Assembly: GCF_033063295.1 (NCBI RefSeq) | Contig: NZ_JAWJZH010000001.1 | Span: 992,001-1,056,000 of the forward strand | Length of the DNA: 64,000 nt | From: Nitrosomonas sp. Is35 | GTDB taxonomy: Bacteria > Pseudomonadota > Gammaproteobacteria > Burkholderiales > Nitrosomonadaceae | Reading direction: 5' to 3' | Shown here: positions 26,876 through 35,101 of the stretch, piece after piece | Layout of the letters: each line of letters opens with the position of its first letter | Numbering within the stretch: position 1 is the stretch's first letter | Notes under the pieces: generated by a model | What the model was told of the DNA's origin: nothing | The model's input: only the letters and a program-made list of their open reading frames with translations | Database searches by the model: none | Made by a program: the position numbers and the translations under genes

Positions 26876-28522
26876 ATGCAACCAACAACCTCTATTAAGT
26901 TATCGAAGCATAGCATAGAAACACAATTTGTATTTTTCTATAATATTGGAGCGCAAATACAAAAATTCACTATCCCATCAGAGGATCAGAATTTTGAAAA
27001 AAGGAAGCTTTTAGGATCTCGGTTATATGAGTCTGCTTTTTTTGATAACCCAATACCTATTATTTGCGCTGTACATTTTCATGCCAAAGATGACTATATT
27101 GTGTCTTTAAATGAAAAAGTATTGGGAAATTCTCAACCACCAATAAAACTTTCAAGACTTCCATGTACTTATTATCGAGAATTGTCCACTCATAATACTG
27201 ATGCTGATAAGTTCGCTAAAAAATTAGAAGAAGTAAAAGATTTGGGCTTTTCACCTTTGGAATTCACTCTTTTTAAAAATGGGATACTAGCAGTTACTCT
27301 TAGATTAACTAACGAAGAGGAATTGGATGATTTTAAATATGTAGAATTAATTACCAGATCAAAGCAAATTGATAACAAAGATGATTTGGCTAATCTCGAT
27401 GATAATTCTTGCTCGATGATGAAGCTCGCTGGGAAAATCATGAATGTGATTGAACAAAATTTAGTGAATTATTTAAATAAGCATCAAATGACAGGAATAT
27501 CTCTAGCTACGGGTAAAGAAGAAGAAATTAGGTTTCATTGCACTAAACATAACTCTAATTTTTATGAAACGGAAAAAATTGATGATTTGAATGATGCTGC
27601 CTTAAATTCATTCCGTTCCTATAAAGATGGGAGATTTAATTTTCATACGTGCCTTATAACTACTACTCCATTCATTGGTACAGTAATTGATTTGTCGAAC
27701 CGACATATTGGCAGGCAATCTGAAAATAAAACAGCAGCAAGAATCCATAGAGAAAGAGAGATGCAGCTTGCACTTGCATGCGCCAGAATAACTAAGGAGT
27801 TTTTAGATAATTTTAATGACCCTGAGTTATATCTCGAGCGTGAGCTACCTAGACGAAACTTATATCATCCTGGCCCGAGTATTGTATTTGTGGGGCGTAG
27901 AGGGTGGGCATGTATTGTGAGAGAAGATCGTGATTCCAAATCTTTTCAACTTCATGTGATAGAAATCGTTCTATTGGTGATCACTTCAATCCTTGCATCT
28001 ACTAAATATACGAGGGATTTTATTAAGAGAGTTACAGAAGAGGGCGATGAAAAAGGAAAGAAATTTTTGTATGAATTTCAGAATGAAAAAAATAAAGTTA
28101 AGATTGATGTTAACTCAATAGTTAATTTTGCAAATTTTGTTTCAAGAATAAAACTTGGCTTGCCTCATCTTAATTTGGGAATTTTACTAAGTTCACATAT
28201 CTCTACCCATACGGGTATAGCAGCCATTCGTAGATTAAAATACTTAACTAAACATGATGATCTTGTTCTGGCAGCAAACAATTTAGTTGAAAATTACAAT
28301 TCCTTTTTTACGAGTATTGATGAAATTTGGAAAACTAAACAATTTCGCATAAATAAAAGGCTTTTAATTGTGGGTATAGCCAGTATTTTCATTAGTATCG
28401 CTACTACTTATTACGCAATGACGCAAAAAAATGAACCAACAAAGAATTGTGAATCAACTCAAAAGGTGCATGCTGTGCGAGGACAAGAAGTTGTAGCTTC
28501 GCAATGCCACCCAATCGAATGA
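26876..28522 (+). CDS. Uncharacterised 548-residue protein with C-terminal membrane anchor
   Basis: I do not recognise this protein. It is 548 residues, rich in Lys, Asn and Asp, and its DNA is far more AT-rich than its neighbours, which points to horizontal transfer. Most of it is soluble and charged. A weakly hydrophobic helix lies near residues 362-380 (VIEIVLLVITSILASTK), and one strong membrane segment (about 499-520, LLIVGIASIFISIATTYYAM) lies near the end, followed by a short tail with two cysteines. This suggests a cytosolic sensor or effector body fixed to the inner membrane by its C-terminus. It has its own transcript, with a 116-base leader, and ends where a patchwork of gene fragments begins. 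Confidence 0.72.
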   Translation: MQPTTSIKLSKHSIETQFVFFYNIGAQIQKFTIPSEDQNFEKRKLLGSRLYESAFFDNPIPIICAVHFHAKDDYIVSLNEKVLGNSQPPIKLSRLPCTYYRELSTHNTDADKFAKKLEEVKDLGFSPLEFTLFKNGILAVTLRLTNEEELDDFKYVELITRSKQIDNKDDLANLDDNSCSMMKLAGKIMNVIEQNLVNYLNKHQMTGISLATGKEEEIRFHCTKHNSNFYETEKIDDLNDAALNSFRSYKDGRFNFHTCLITTTPFIGTVIDLSNRHIGRQSENKTAARIHREREMQLALACARITKEFLDNFNDPELYLERELPRRNLYHPGPSIVFVGRRGWACIVREDRDSKSFQLHVIEIVLLVITSILASTKYTRDFIKRVTEEGDEKGKKFLYEFQNEKNKVKIDVNSIVNFANFVSRIKLGLPHLNLGILLSSHISTHTGIAAIRRLKYLTKHDDLVLAANNLVENYNSFFTSIDEIWKTKQFRINKRLLIVGIASIFISIATTYYAMTQKNEPTKNCESTQKVHAVRGQEVVASQCHPIE

Positions 28523-28909
28523 ATGAGAACCTCATCTTGGAACTGCTAGACCAAGCAGTAAGCAGGGAGGCATGTCTTGACATCGTGAACTCATGATAAT
28601 GAATAGCTTGTCGTTTCACTTGCCAGTCACGGGCGATGCTCACGTATCCATTCCATGAGCGCTTCATCCATGCGTGTTTGCCAGCCGCTGCCGGTAGCGC
28701 GGAACGTATCGACCACTTCGCGCGATAAGCGGATGGTGATTCGTTCTTTGATAGAAAACTCTACTGTAATTCTTTAATGTTGGGAGGATTCTAGGCATTG
28801 GTCCTGTCACTCAGGGGGTATTCATGAATAATTCAGTGGGATAAGCTCTCAGCTTCGCCGGAAGTAATTTAACTGCACAAGTGGAAATATAAAGAATTAC
28901 CAAAAAACT
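28523..28909. other. Intergenic patch with a brnA fragment
   Basis: This 387-base gap separates the orphan gene from the SLC13 transporter gene. Only the brnA 3' fragment (28627-28750) is recognisable. The rest shows no gene, though it must hold the transporter promoter. Confidence 0.6.
28627..28750 (-). pseudogene. 3' fragment of a brnA antitoxin gene
   Basis: The minus strand encodes KERITIRLSREVV followed by the same end as the intact antitoxin at 30512-30796 (final residues MEWIREHRP and a stop at 28627). DNA identity to 30512-30637 is high, but the similarity stops abruptly at 28750, so about the first half of the gene is missing and an in-frame stop lies upstream. This is a duplicated, truncated copy. 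Confidence 0.8.
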
Positions 28910-30280
28910 ATGATCCGGTATTGGTCGCTTATTCTCGGTCCCTGCTTCGCCATAGCTCTGGCCATCAGCATGAACGCCTCCGGCTGGGACGCCAAAGCCT
29001 GCTGGGCTGGCGCCATCGTAACACTGTGTGTCGTCTGGTGGATTTTTGAGCCGATTCCGATTCCGGTGACGTCGATCATTCCGTTGGCGGTGTTTCCGCT
29101 GACGGGGGTGCTGACTAAGGGGGACATTGCGCGAGCATACGGTGACGATATGGTGTTGCTGATGCTCGGTGGTTTCATGATCTCGGCGGCGCTGGCGCAT
29201 TCCGGCGCGCATCACCGGCTGGCGCTTGGGTTGATCAAGATAGTCGGCGGGCACAGTAGCCGGCGTATCGTGTTCGGGTTTTTGTGCGCCTGCGCATTCA
29301 TCAGCATGTGGATTTCCAATACCGCCACCACGTTGATGATGTTGCCGCTGGCACTGGCTGTGATTGCGCAGAGTGGCGACAAAAAACTGGCTATTCCGTT
29401 GTTGTTGTCGGTTGCTTACGGCAGCAGTATCGGCGGATTGGGGGCGCCGATCGGTACGCCGCCGAATCTGGTGTTCATGCGCGAGTACGAGAGTTTTACC
29501 GGGATTACGGTGAGTTTTACGCAGTGGATGAGCTGGGGCGTGCCGGTGGTGGTGTTGATGGTGCCGCTGGCCGGATTGTGGCTGACCCGGCAGTTACGGC
29601 ATACAGGTGAATTGACGATGCCGCCCGCTGGACCTTGGCGTGCGGAAGAATGGCGCATGCTGCTGATTTTCGGTTTGACCGTGCTGGCGTGGGTTACGCG
29701 CAATGAGCCGTTCGGCGGCTGGAGCGTCTGGCTGGGTTTGAAAGGCGCGACCGATGCGACGGTGGCATTGCTCGCCGTGGTGGTGATGTTTTTGATTCCG
29801 AACGGCCGTGGCGGTAAGTTGCTGGATTGGGATACCGCGGTCAAGGTGCCGTGGGGTATTTTGATTTTGTTTGCCGGAGGGATTGCGATTGCGCAGGCAT
29901 TCATGGAAACCGGATTGTCGCAAGCGGTGGGCGAGCAGTTGTCCGTTTTGTCCGGTCTGCATCCGTTGATCATCATTGTATTCGTTGCACTATCGGTTAC
30001 TTTTCTGACTGAAATAACGAGTAATACGGCCATCACCGTTCTGTTGATGCCCATTCTCGGTCCGGCTGCGCTAGCCGCCAATGTCGATCCCGCGCTGCTG
30101 ATGCTGCCAGCCGCGATGGCCGCCAGCTATGGTTTCATGATGCCGGTCGGCACGCCGCCGAATGCTATCGTGTTCGGCACCGGTCTGGTGCCGATGACCA
30201 GCATGGCGCGGGAAGGCCTGGTACTTAACTTTATTGGGGCTGCGGTGATTACGGTGGTGTGTTATTGGCTGGTCGGTTGA
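28910..30280 (+). CDS. SLC13/DASS-family anion symporter
   Basis: The 456-residue protein has about twelve membrane segments and the two SLC13 motifs: SNTATTLMMLPLALAV (about 133-148) and GAPIGTPPNLVFMREY (about 181-196), repeated in the second half as TSNTAITVLLMPILGPAA and MPVGTPPNAIVFGTG. Such sodium-coupled carriers take up dicarboxylates, citrate or sulphate. For an ammonia oxidiser, sulphate or a dicarboxylate would be plausible. It lies between decayed pieces of brnA and ampD, so it probably arrived in, or was exposed by, a rearrangement. Confidence 0.92.
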   Translation: MIRYWSLILGPCFAIALAISMNASGWDAKACWAGAIVTLCVVWWIFEPIPIPVTSIIPLAVFPLTGVLTKGDIARAYGDDMVLLMLGGFMISAALAHSGAHHRLALGLIKIVGGHSSRRIVFGFLCACAFISMWISNTATTLMMLPLALAVIAQSGDKKLAIPLLLSVAYGSSIGGLGAPIGTPPNLVFMREYESFTGITVSFTQWMSWGVPVVVLMVPLAGLWLTRQLRHTGELTMPPAGPWRAEEWRMLLIFGLTVLAWVTRNEPFGGWSVWLGLKGATDATVALLAVVVMFLIPNGRGGKLLDWDTAVKVPWGILILFAGGIAIAQAFMETGLSQAVGEQLSVLSGLHPLIIIVFVALSVTFLTEITSNTAITVLLMPILGPAALAANVDPALLMLPAAMAASYGFMMPVGTPPNAIVFGTGLVPMTSMAREGLVLNFIGAAVITVVCYWLVG

Positions 30281-30292
30281 TTAATCAAGTCT

Positions 30293-30447
30293 CGATGCAG
30301 ATCGTTGCCGTATCTTCCCCAATCGAAACAACGCCCCGGATCGGTTTTGCGCCGGGAGGGGATGTCAGAGTATCCGGCGATCCTTGATCAGGTAGCGATC
30401 GCATAAGCACTGTGTCAAAGGAGTTAAAGCGGTTTTGTGCGCAACTG
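30293..30447 (-). pseudogene. Decayed fragment of an ampD amidase gene
   Basis: The stretch matches the central to C-terminal coding part of the intact ampD (31351-31500), including the region coding the zinc-binding GHSDIAPGRKTDPGPCFDW. It has scattered substitutions and a 2-base loss that breaks the frame, and no start. It lies directly after the SLC13 gene and ahead of the intact brnA. Confidence 0.75.
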
Positions 30448-30511
30448 CGACTGGAATGTGATAGCTACCACATATTCATGAAGGTGAACGGTTTTTCGTT
30501 TCACCTGCAAA

Positions 30512-30796
30512 TCATGGACGGTGCTCTCGTATCCACTCCAGGAGCGCTTCATCCATGCGTGTTTGCCAGCCGCTGCCGGTAGCGCGGAACGATTCAACCA
30601 CTTCGCGCGATAAGCGGATGGTGATTCGTTCTTTGGTTACAGCCGCGCGCGGCCGGCCTACTCGTTTCAATTTCGCAAACTCGGCATCGGTTAGCGGTAA
30701 AGCATCCGGATCGGACATCGCGGCTGCGTTGATGGCAGCATCTTCTTCCGGGGTCGGTAGATACACTCTTTTGCCTGATTTAGTCTTGAGATACAT
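30512..30796 (-). CDS. brnA: BrnA-type antitoxin
   Basis: The 94-residue protein has a charged N-terminus and a C-terminal ribbon-helix-helix fold (ITIRLSREVVESFRATGSGW, about 59-78), then the BrnA end MDEALLEWIREHRP. BrnA neutralises the ribonuclease toxin BrnT and represses the operon. ATG 30796 is chosen since a longer reading has no family features; it overlaps the end of brnT by 17 bases. A truncated copy of its 3' half lies 1.9 kb to the left. Confidence 0.9.
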   Translation of the reverse strand: MYLKTKSGKRVYLPTPEEDAAINAAAMSDPDALPLTDAEFAKLKRVGRPRAAVTKERITIRLSREVVESFRATGSGWQTRMDEALLEWIREHRP

Positions 30797-31064
30797 AGCG
30801 TTTAATCTCTCTAGCATTTGCCTTGCGCAGGCTAATAATGCGGCGATAGTCGCCGCGGTCGGTAAATACCACATAAAATAAGCGTGTTTCGATGAGCGCG
30901 AGGGCGATGATGCGTACTTCACCGTATTCCATGCGCGTATCCTGCCACAATTGAGCGGATTCCCAATCAAGTTCAGAAGCCAGCGCCATTGATACGCCAT
31001 GTTTGGTGATATTGACAGCATCTTTGGCGGGATCGAATGTGATTTTCACGCACATATTGTGCAT
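30780..31064 (-). CDS. brnT: BrnT-family ribonuclease toxin
   Basis: The 94-residue protein has the BrnT pattern: ITFDPAKDAVNITKHGVSM (about 8-26), a central ESAQLW, the basic RIIALALIETRLFYVVFTDRG, and RRIISLRKANAREIKRY (about 74-90), which holds the catalytic arginines of this RelE-like fold. It would cut RNA and slow growth unless bound by BrnA. An inner ATG at 31055 is also possible; neither has a clear ribosome binding site. A 41-base palindrome covers the start, as expected for an autoregulated toxin-antitoxin operon. Confidence 0.9.
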   Translation of the reverse strand: MHNMCVKITFDPAKDAVNITKHGVSMALASELDWESAQLWQDTRMEYGEVRIIALALIETRLFYVVFTDRGDYRRIISLRKANAREIKRYVSQD

Positions 31065-31100
31065 ACAGAAATAATCTTGATCAAGTTATTTTTGTATGCA
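31060..31100. promoter_or_regulatory. Palindromic operator candidate at the brnT start
   Basis: Positions 31060-31080 and 31081-31100 form an imperfect palindrome (one mismatch and one missing base) centred on TTGATCAA. It overlaps the brnT start codon. BrnA is a ribbon-helix-helix repressor of its own operon, so this is the likely binding site. Confidence 0.6.
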
Positions 31101-31295
31101 TGGCAAGGGACTGCGTTCTAATATCACTTATTCATGGAGGTGGAGTAATAACAGGAATTCCAGCATAACAGCGCTAGGAGTCCGTTTTGACATGACGACC
31201 ATGCAATGAATGAAACATCAAACTGAGATTAGATTCTGTCTTAAAATTTCTTCTGTTTGGCGAACCATAAAGCTGTTGATCCAAGCAAAGCAGTG

Positions 31296-31886
31296 CTACA
31301 GTTTTTCATGGCCGATTGAGATATGCCTGGCCGCAAGGAATAAATCGCCGCGATTTACATCGGCGGTGTAGCGCCGCCAATCGAAACAAGGCCCCGGATC
31401 GGTTTTGCGGCCGGGGGCGATGTCGGAGTGTCCGGCGATATCCTTGACCGGGTAGTGATCGCACAAGCACTGTGTCAGAGCAGCCAAAGCGGTATATTGC
31501 GCATCGGTAAACGGTGTGGTGTCGCTGCCTTCCAGCTCGATACCGATGGAGAAATCGTTGCAACGTTCCCGGCCTTGCCATTGCGAAACACCGGCATGCC
31601 AAGCGCGTTGCATACAAGGCACAAACTGAATGATCGTGCCATCGCGGCGGATAAAGAAATGCGCTGAGACTTTCAATCCCTGTAACGTTTGATAATAAGG
31701 ATGTGCCTGCGGGTCGATTTGATTGGTGAACAATTCGATTACGCCGTCGCCGCCGAATTCGTCTGGCGGGAGACTGATATTGTGGATCACCAGTAAGCTG
31801 ATTTCCGTGCCCGCCGGGCGTTCATCGCAATTGGGCGAAGCGATAAATTGAGCGGAATCCAGAAGACCTGCGGCATCGATTGGCAT
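31296..31886 (-). CDS. ampD: 1,6-anhydro-N-acetylmuramyl-L-alanine amidase
   Basis: AmpD is a cytosolic zinc amidase that recycles peptidoglycan fragments and thereby controls beta-lactamase induction in some bacteria. The 196-residue protein has zinc ligands in LLVIHNISLPP (about 31-41) and GHSDIAPGRKTDPGPCF (about 152-168), plus HAGVSQWQGRERCNDFSIGIELEG with the catalytic glutamate (about 95-118). Size matches the enteric enzyme. A damaged partial copy lies at 30293-30447. It is divergent from tmk. Confidence 0.93.
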   Translation of the reverse strand: MPIDAAGLLDSAQFIASPNCDERPAGTEISLLVIHNISLPPDEFGGDGVIELFTNQIDPQAHPYYQTLQGLKVSAHFFIRRDGTIIQFVPCMQRAWHAGVSQWQGRERCNDFSIGIELEGSDTTPFTDAQYTALAALTQCLCDHYPVKDIAGHSDIAPGRKTDPGPCFDWRRYTADVNRGDLFLAARHISIGHEKL

Positions 31887-31960
31887 GCGTTAAAATAAGC
31901 CGATAATTAACTGATCGCGCATGGTAGCGTACCTTCATAAAACTTGAAAACCGGAATCGC

Positions 31961-32587
31961 ATGAAGCAAGGTAAATTCATTACGCTGGAAGGCATCGACG
32001 GCGCGGGCAAATCGACGCAGCTGGCCTGGATTGTCGAGCTATTGCAGCGTGTGGGAATCCCCTCTGTGGTTACCCGCGAACCGGGTGGAACCGCTTTGGG
32101 GGAAAAGCTGCGCGATATATTGCTTGATGGATCGTTCATGATTTACCCTGAAACGGAAGCGCTGTTGATGTTCGCTGCTCGCCGTGAGCATCTTGGAAGA
32201 GTGATCTTGCCCGCGTTAACGAAAGGTCAATGGGTCATATCGGACCGCTTTACCGATGCCAGCTTTGCGTATCAAGGCGGCGGACGGGGACTGGATACCG
32301 CTAAACTGGAAATTCTCGAACACTGGGTGCAGGGCGCTTTGCAGCCGGATTTGACGCTGTATTTCGATGTGCCGGTGGAAGTGGGGCAGCAACGTGTCAG
32401 TCAAGGGGGAAGCATAGATCGATTCGAGCAAGAAAAAGCGGAGTTTTTCCAGCGTGTGCGCGCAGCGTATCTGGACCGGGCCCGGCAGTTTCCCGGCCGC
32501 ATTAAAATCATCGACAGCAGCCAATCCTTAGCGGAAGTCAAAGCGGCAGTTGAACAGACATTGCGGCCTTTGTTGAACAATGTCTGA
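31961..32587 (+). CDS. tmk: Thymidylate kinase
   Basis: Tmk phosphorylates dTMP to dTDP. The 208-residue protein has the P-loop EGIDGAGKSTQ (about 10-20), the DRX-type motif in SDRFTDASFAYQGGGRGLD (about 93-111), and the REPGGT motif (about 38-43). It overlaps holB by eight bases, the tmk-holB order common in proteobacteria. Confidence 0.97.
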   Translation: MKQGKFITLEGIDGAGKSTQLAWIVELLQRVGIPSVVTREPGGTALGEKLRDILLDGSFMIYPETEALLMFAARREHLGRVILPALTKGQWVISDRFTDASFAYQGGGRGLDTAKLEILEHWVQGALQPDLTLYFDVPVEVGQQRVSQGGSIDRFEQEKAEFFQRVRAAYLDRARQFPGRIKIIDSSQSLAEVKAAVEQTLRPLLNNV

Positions 32588-33620
32588 TATTTATAGCTGG
32601 CAACACGATATCTGGCAGAAATTGACGCACAGCCGTCAATTCCAGGGGCACGCGCTGCTGCTCAAAGGCAAAAAGGGCACCGGTAAATACGAATTTGCCC
32701 GTCAATTAGCGAAGTCATTACTGTGTACAGCACCAGCAACCGGACAAAAAGCGTGTGGAGCGTGCTTGAGTTGCGGCTGGTTTGAGCAAGCTAGCCATCC
32801 CAATTTTTATCAGGTCATGCCGGAAGCGTTGCTCGCCAATTCAGATAGTAGTGCTGAAAAAGAAGACAGTGAAGAAAAATCCGGCGGCGCCGCACCGAAA
32901 AAAAGCGCCAGCCAGCAAATTGGCGTTGAGCAAATCCGCAAACTGACCGACTTTGTCTACATGAGCGGGCATCAGAACGGTCTCAAAATCATCCTGATTT
33001 ATCCGGCGGAAACCATGAACAGCGCGGCAGCCAATGCACTGTTGAAAAAACTCGAGGAGCCACCGGAGCAGGTATTGTTTCTGCTGGTGACGCATCAAGC
33101 GCAGCGTTTGTTGCCGACCATCCGCAGCCGCTGCCAGCAAATCGCGATGCCGCTACCGGATGCGGCGGCAGCGCTAGCTTGGTTAAAACAGCAGGAAGTC
33201 AGCGACCCTGAAGCCAGTCTGGCGGCCGCCGGTTTTTCTCCGTTAACCGCGCTGCTGCTGGCTAAAGGAGAAAATGCAGCGCAATACGGGCAATTCATCG
33301 AGCAAATCGGCCATCCCAGCCGGTTGGATCCGCTGTCCCTGGCGGAAGCTTTGCAACAAACCAATCTATCCATCGTCGTCAATTGGCTGCAAAAATGGTG
33401 TTACGACCTGGTCAGCTATCGCACCAGCGGAAAAATCCGCTACTACGTGAAACAGTTACCGGCCATCCAGGCGCTCAGCCAGCACATGGATTTGCCCGGG
33501 TGTGTGGCCTTCACCCGGGGGCTTAACGCCAAGCAGCAGTTATCGCATCATCCGCTGAATCCGCGCTTGTTTCTGGAAGAGATGTTCATCGCGTATGCCG
33601 CCATGATGACGCGGAAATAA
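32580..33620 (+). CDS. holB: DNA polymerase III delta-prime subunit
   Basis: Delta-prime is part of the clamp loader. The 346-residue protein has a degenerate P-loop GKKGTGKYEFARQLA (about 30-44), a zinc module CTAP...KACGACLSCGWF (about 51-69), and the SRC motif in IRSRCQQIAMPLP (about 181-193). Residues about 88-118 form an acidic/serine-rich insert (SDSSAEKEDSEEKSGG) that is longer than in the E. coli protein. It overlaps tmk and is followed by convergent DUF336. Confidence 0.93.
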   Translation: MSDIYSWQHDIWQKLTHSRQFQGHALLLKGKKGTGKYEFARQLAKSLLCTAPATGQKACGACLSCGWFEQASHPNFYQVMPEALLANSDSSAEKEDSEEKSGGAAPKKSASQQIGVEQIRKLTDFVYMSGHQNGLKIILIYPAETMNSAAANALLKKLEEPPEQVLFLLVTHQAQRLLPTIRSRCQQIAMPLPDAAAALAWLKQQEVSDPEASLAAAGFSPLTALLLAKGENAAQYGQFIEQIGHPSRLDPLSLAEALQQTNLSIVVNWLQKWCYDLVSYRTSGKIRYYVKQLPAIQALSQHMDLPGCVAFTRGLNAKQQLSHHPLNPRLFLEEMFIAYAAMMTRK

Positions 33621-33627
33621 TCACAGC

Positions 33628-34149
33628 TTATTTCTTTTCATACGTTTCATCGGCTTTCAGCACTTTCAGCGCCGCACTTGCACAGACTTCATCGAACTCA
33701 ATGCCCGGCGCGCCGCCGACACCGATGCCACCGACCACTTCACCGCCAATCTTGATCGGGAAGCCGCCGCCCAATAACAAAATATTCTCGTTCAAGCGCG
33801 TCAAACTTTGCAACTCCGGCTTTTGCGCGACCAGCACGGCGTATTTGTGCGTCGAATCGCGCAAGCTGTTGGCGGTGTAGGCCTTGCGGCGGCTGCTATC
33901 CAACGTGTGCGGCCCGGCGCCGTCGGCTTTCAATTGCACCTTGAGCAAGCCGGATTGATCGACAATCGCCACGCTGACTTTGAAGCCATCGTCGTGACAT
34001 TTTTTGATTGCCGCCATCGCCGCCTGGGTTGATAATTCCAGCGGTAAAACCTTTTGTGTGGGGAAATCCTGCGCGAAAGACAAGGTGGATAATAAGCACA
34101 GCGATAGCGCTGAAACACTGACTGCAACTTGTTTAAGTGTGTTGGTCAT
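33628..34149 (-). CDS. Secreted GlcG/HbpS-type (DUF336) protein
   Basis: The 173-residue protein has a signal peptide (MTNTLKQVAVSVSALSLCLL..., cleavage near SFAQD) and one DUF336 domain (VAIVDQSGLLKVQLKADGA, then SLRDSTHKYAV and GGFPIKIGGEVVGGIGVGGAPG). The family includes HbpS, which binds haem, and GlcG of glycolate operons; the cellular role here is unknown, but a periplasmic haem or cofactor binding role is likely. A longer reading to 34233 lacks a signal; AAGGAC precedes ATG 34149. It is divergent from the dienelactone hydrolase gene. Confidence 0.87.
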   Translation of the reverse strand: MTNTLKQVAVSVSALSLCLLSTLSFAQDFPTQKVLPLELSTQAAMAAIKKCHDDGFKVSVAIVDQSGLLKVQLKADGAGPHTLDSSRRKAYTANSLRDSTHKYAVLVAQKPELQSLTRLNENILLLGGGFPIKIGGEVVGGIGVGGAPGIEFDEVCASAALKVLKADETYEKK

Positions 34150-34231
34150 GATCAAGTCCTTTGGGTCAATTATTAGGGATGTATTGAGGCACGCAGTGAG
34201 ATTATCACTGCTTTCAAGTAAAGGAGGCAAC

Positions 34232-34945
34232 ATGATTACAAAAACGATCGATTATCAGGATGGCAGCACACCACTCGAAGGCTATCTGGCGTATCACGAA
34301 ACCGGCGCGCCGAAACCTGCTGTACTGGTGGCGCACGACTGGAGCGGGCGGCGCGAGCTGGCGTGTAAGGGCGCTGAAAGAATCGCCGATATGGGTTACG
34401 CCGGTTTTGCGCTGGATATGTACGGCAAAGGCATCTTCGGTGCGGATGGCGACGCGGACAGAAACGGCGCGTTGATGGCGCCGTTTGCGCAAGACCGGGC
34501 ATTGCTGCGCCGCAGAATCAACGCCGCGCTGCACGCCGTGCGGCAACTGCCCCAAGTGGACGCATCAAGAGTTGCGGCAATGGGTTACTGCTTCGGCGGT
34601 CTATGCGTGCTGGAACTGGCACGCTCCGGCGCGGATGTCAAAGGCGTGATCAGCATCCACGGTATCTTCGCGCCGGGCAATGTTCCCAACGAAACCATCA
34701 TCGCCAAAATACTCTGCCTGCACGGCCACGACGACCCGATGGTGCCGCCCGAACAAGTGCTAGCGTTTGAGACCGAAATGACCCGCGCCAACGCCGATTG
34801 GCAAGTGCACGTCTACGGCGGAACGATGCACGCCTTCACCAACCCGAAAGCTAATAATCCTGGCTTTGGCACGGTGTACAAGGAAGTGGCGGCGAGTCGG
34901 GCTTATCGATCGATTGCGGATTTTTTAGTCGAGGTCTTGGTATAG
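34232..34945 (+). CDS. Dienelactone hydrolase family protein
   Basis: The 237-residue protein is an alpha/beta hydrolase with the nucleophile in GYCFGGLCVLEL (about 115-126, cysteine at the nucleophile position), an aspartate in HGHDDPMVPPE (about 168-178) and the histidine in YGGTMHAFTNP (about 197-207). The cysteine in place of serine is the mark of dienelactone hydrolases, which open lactone rings in aromatic catabolism, though many relatives have other ester substrates. AAAGGAGG five bases upstream of ATG 34232 gives a strong start; earlier in-frame starts inside the divergent gene are unlikely. Confidence 0.9.
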   Translation: MITKTIDYQDGSTPLEGYLAYHETGAPKPAVLVAHDWSGRRELACKGAERIADMGYAGFALDMYGKGIFGADGDADRNGALMAPFAQDRALLRRRINAALHAVRQLPQVDASRVAAMGYCFGGLCVLELARSGADVKGVISIHGIFAPGNVPNETIIAKILCLHGHDDPMVPPEQVLAFETEMTRANADWQVHVYGGTMHAFTNPKANNPGFGTVYKEVAASRAYRSIADFLVEVLV

Positions 34946-35101
34946 ATAATTTTTTCTTGGTTTATTGATACTATTGGCATTAATTGTGGGAAAAATATCG
35001 TCTACTAGATAAATTTATAGCAGATGATTCTTTATGATATAAGCGATAGGATTTAGCAGAGGTGTCTACTTTGAATAGACAATTTAATAAACGGTAGTAA
35101 A

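Noticed and set aside
28404..28667. Minus-strand frame overlapping the end of the orphan gene
   Set aside because: It runs antisense to a supported gene and mixes with the brnA fragment in a different frame.
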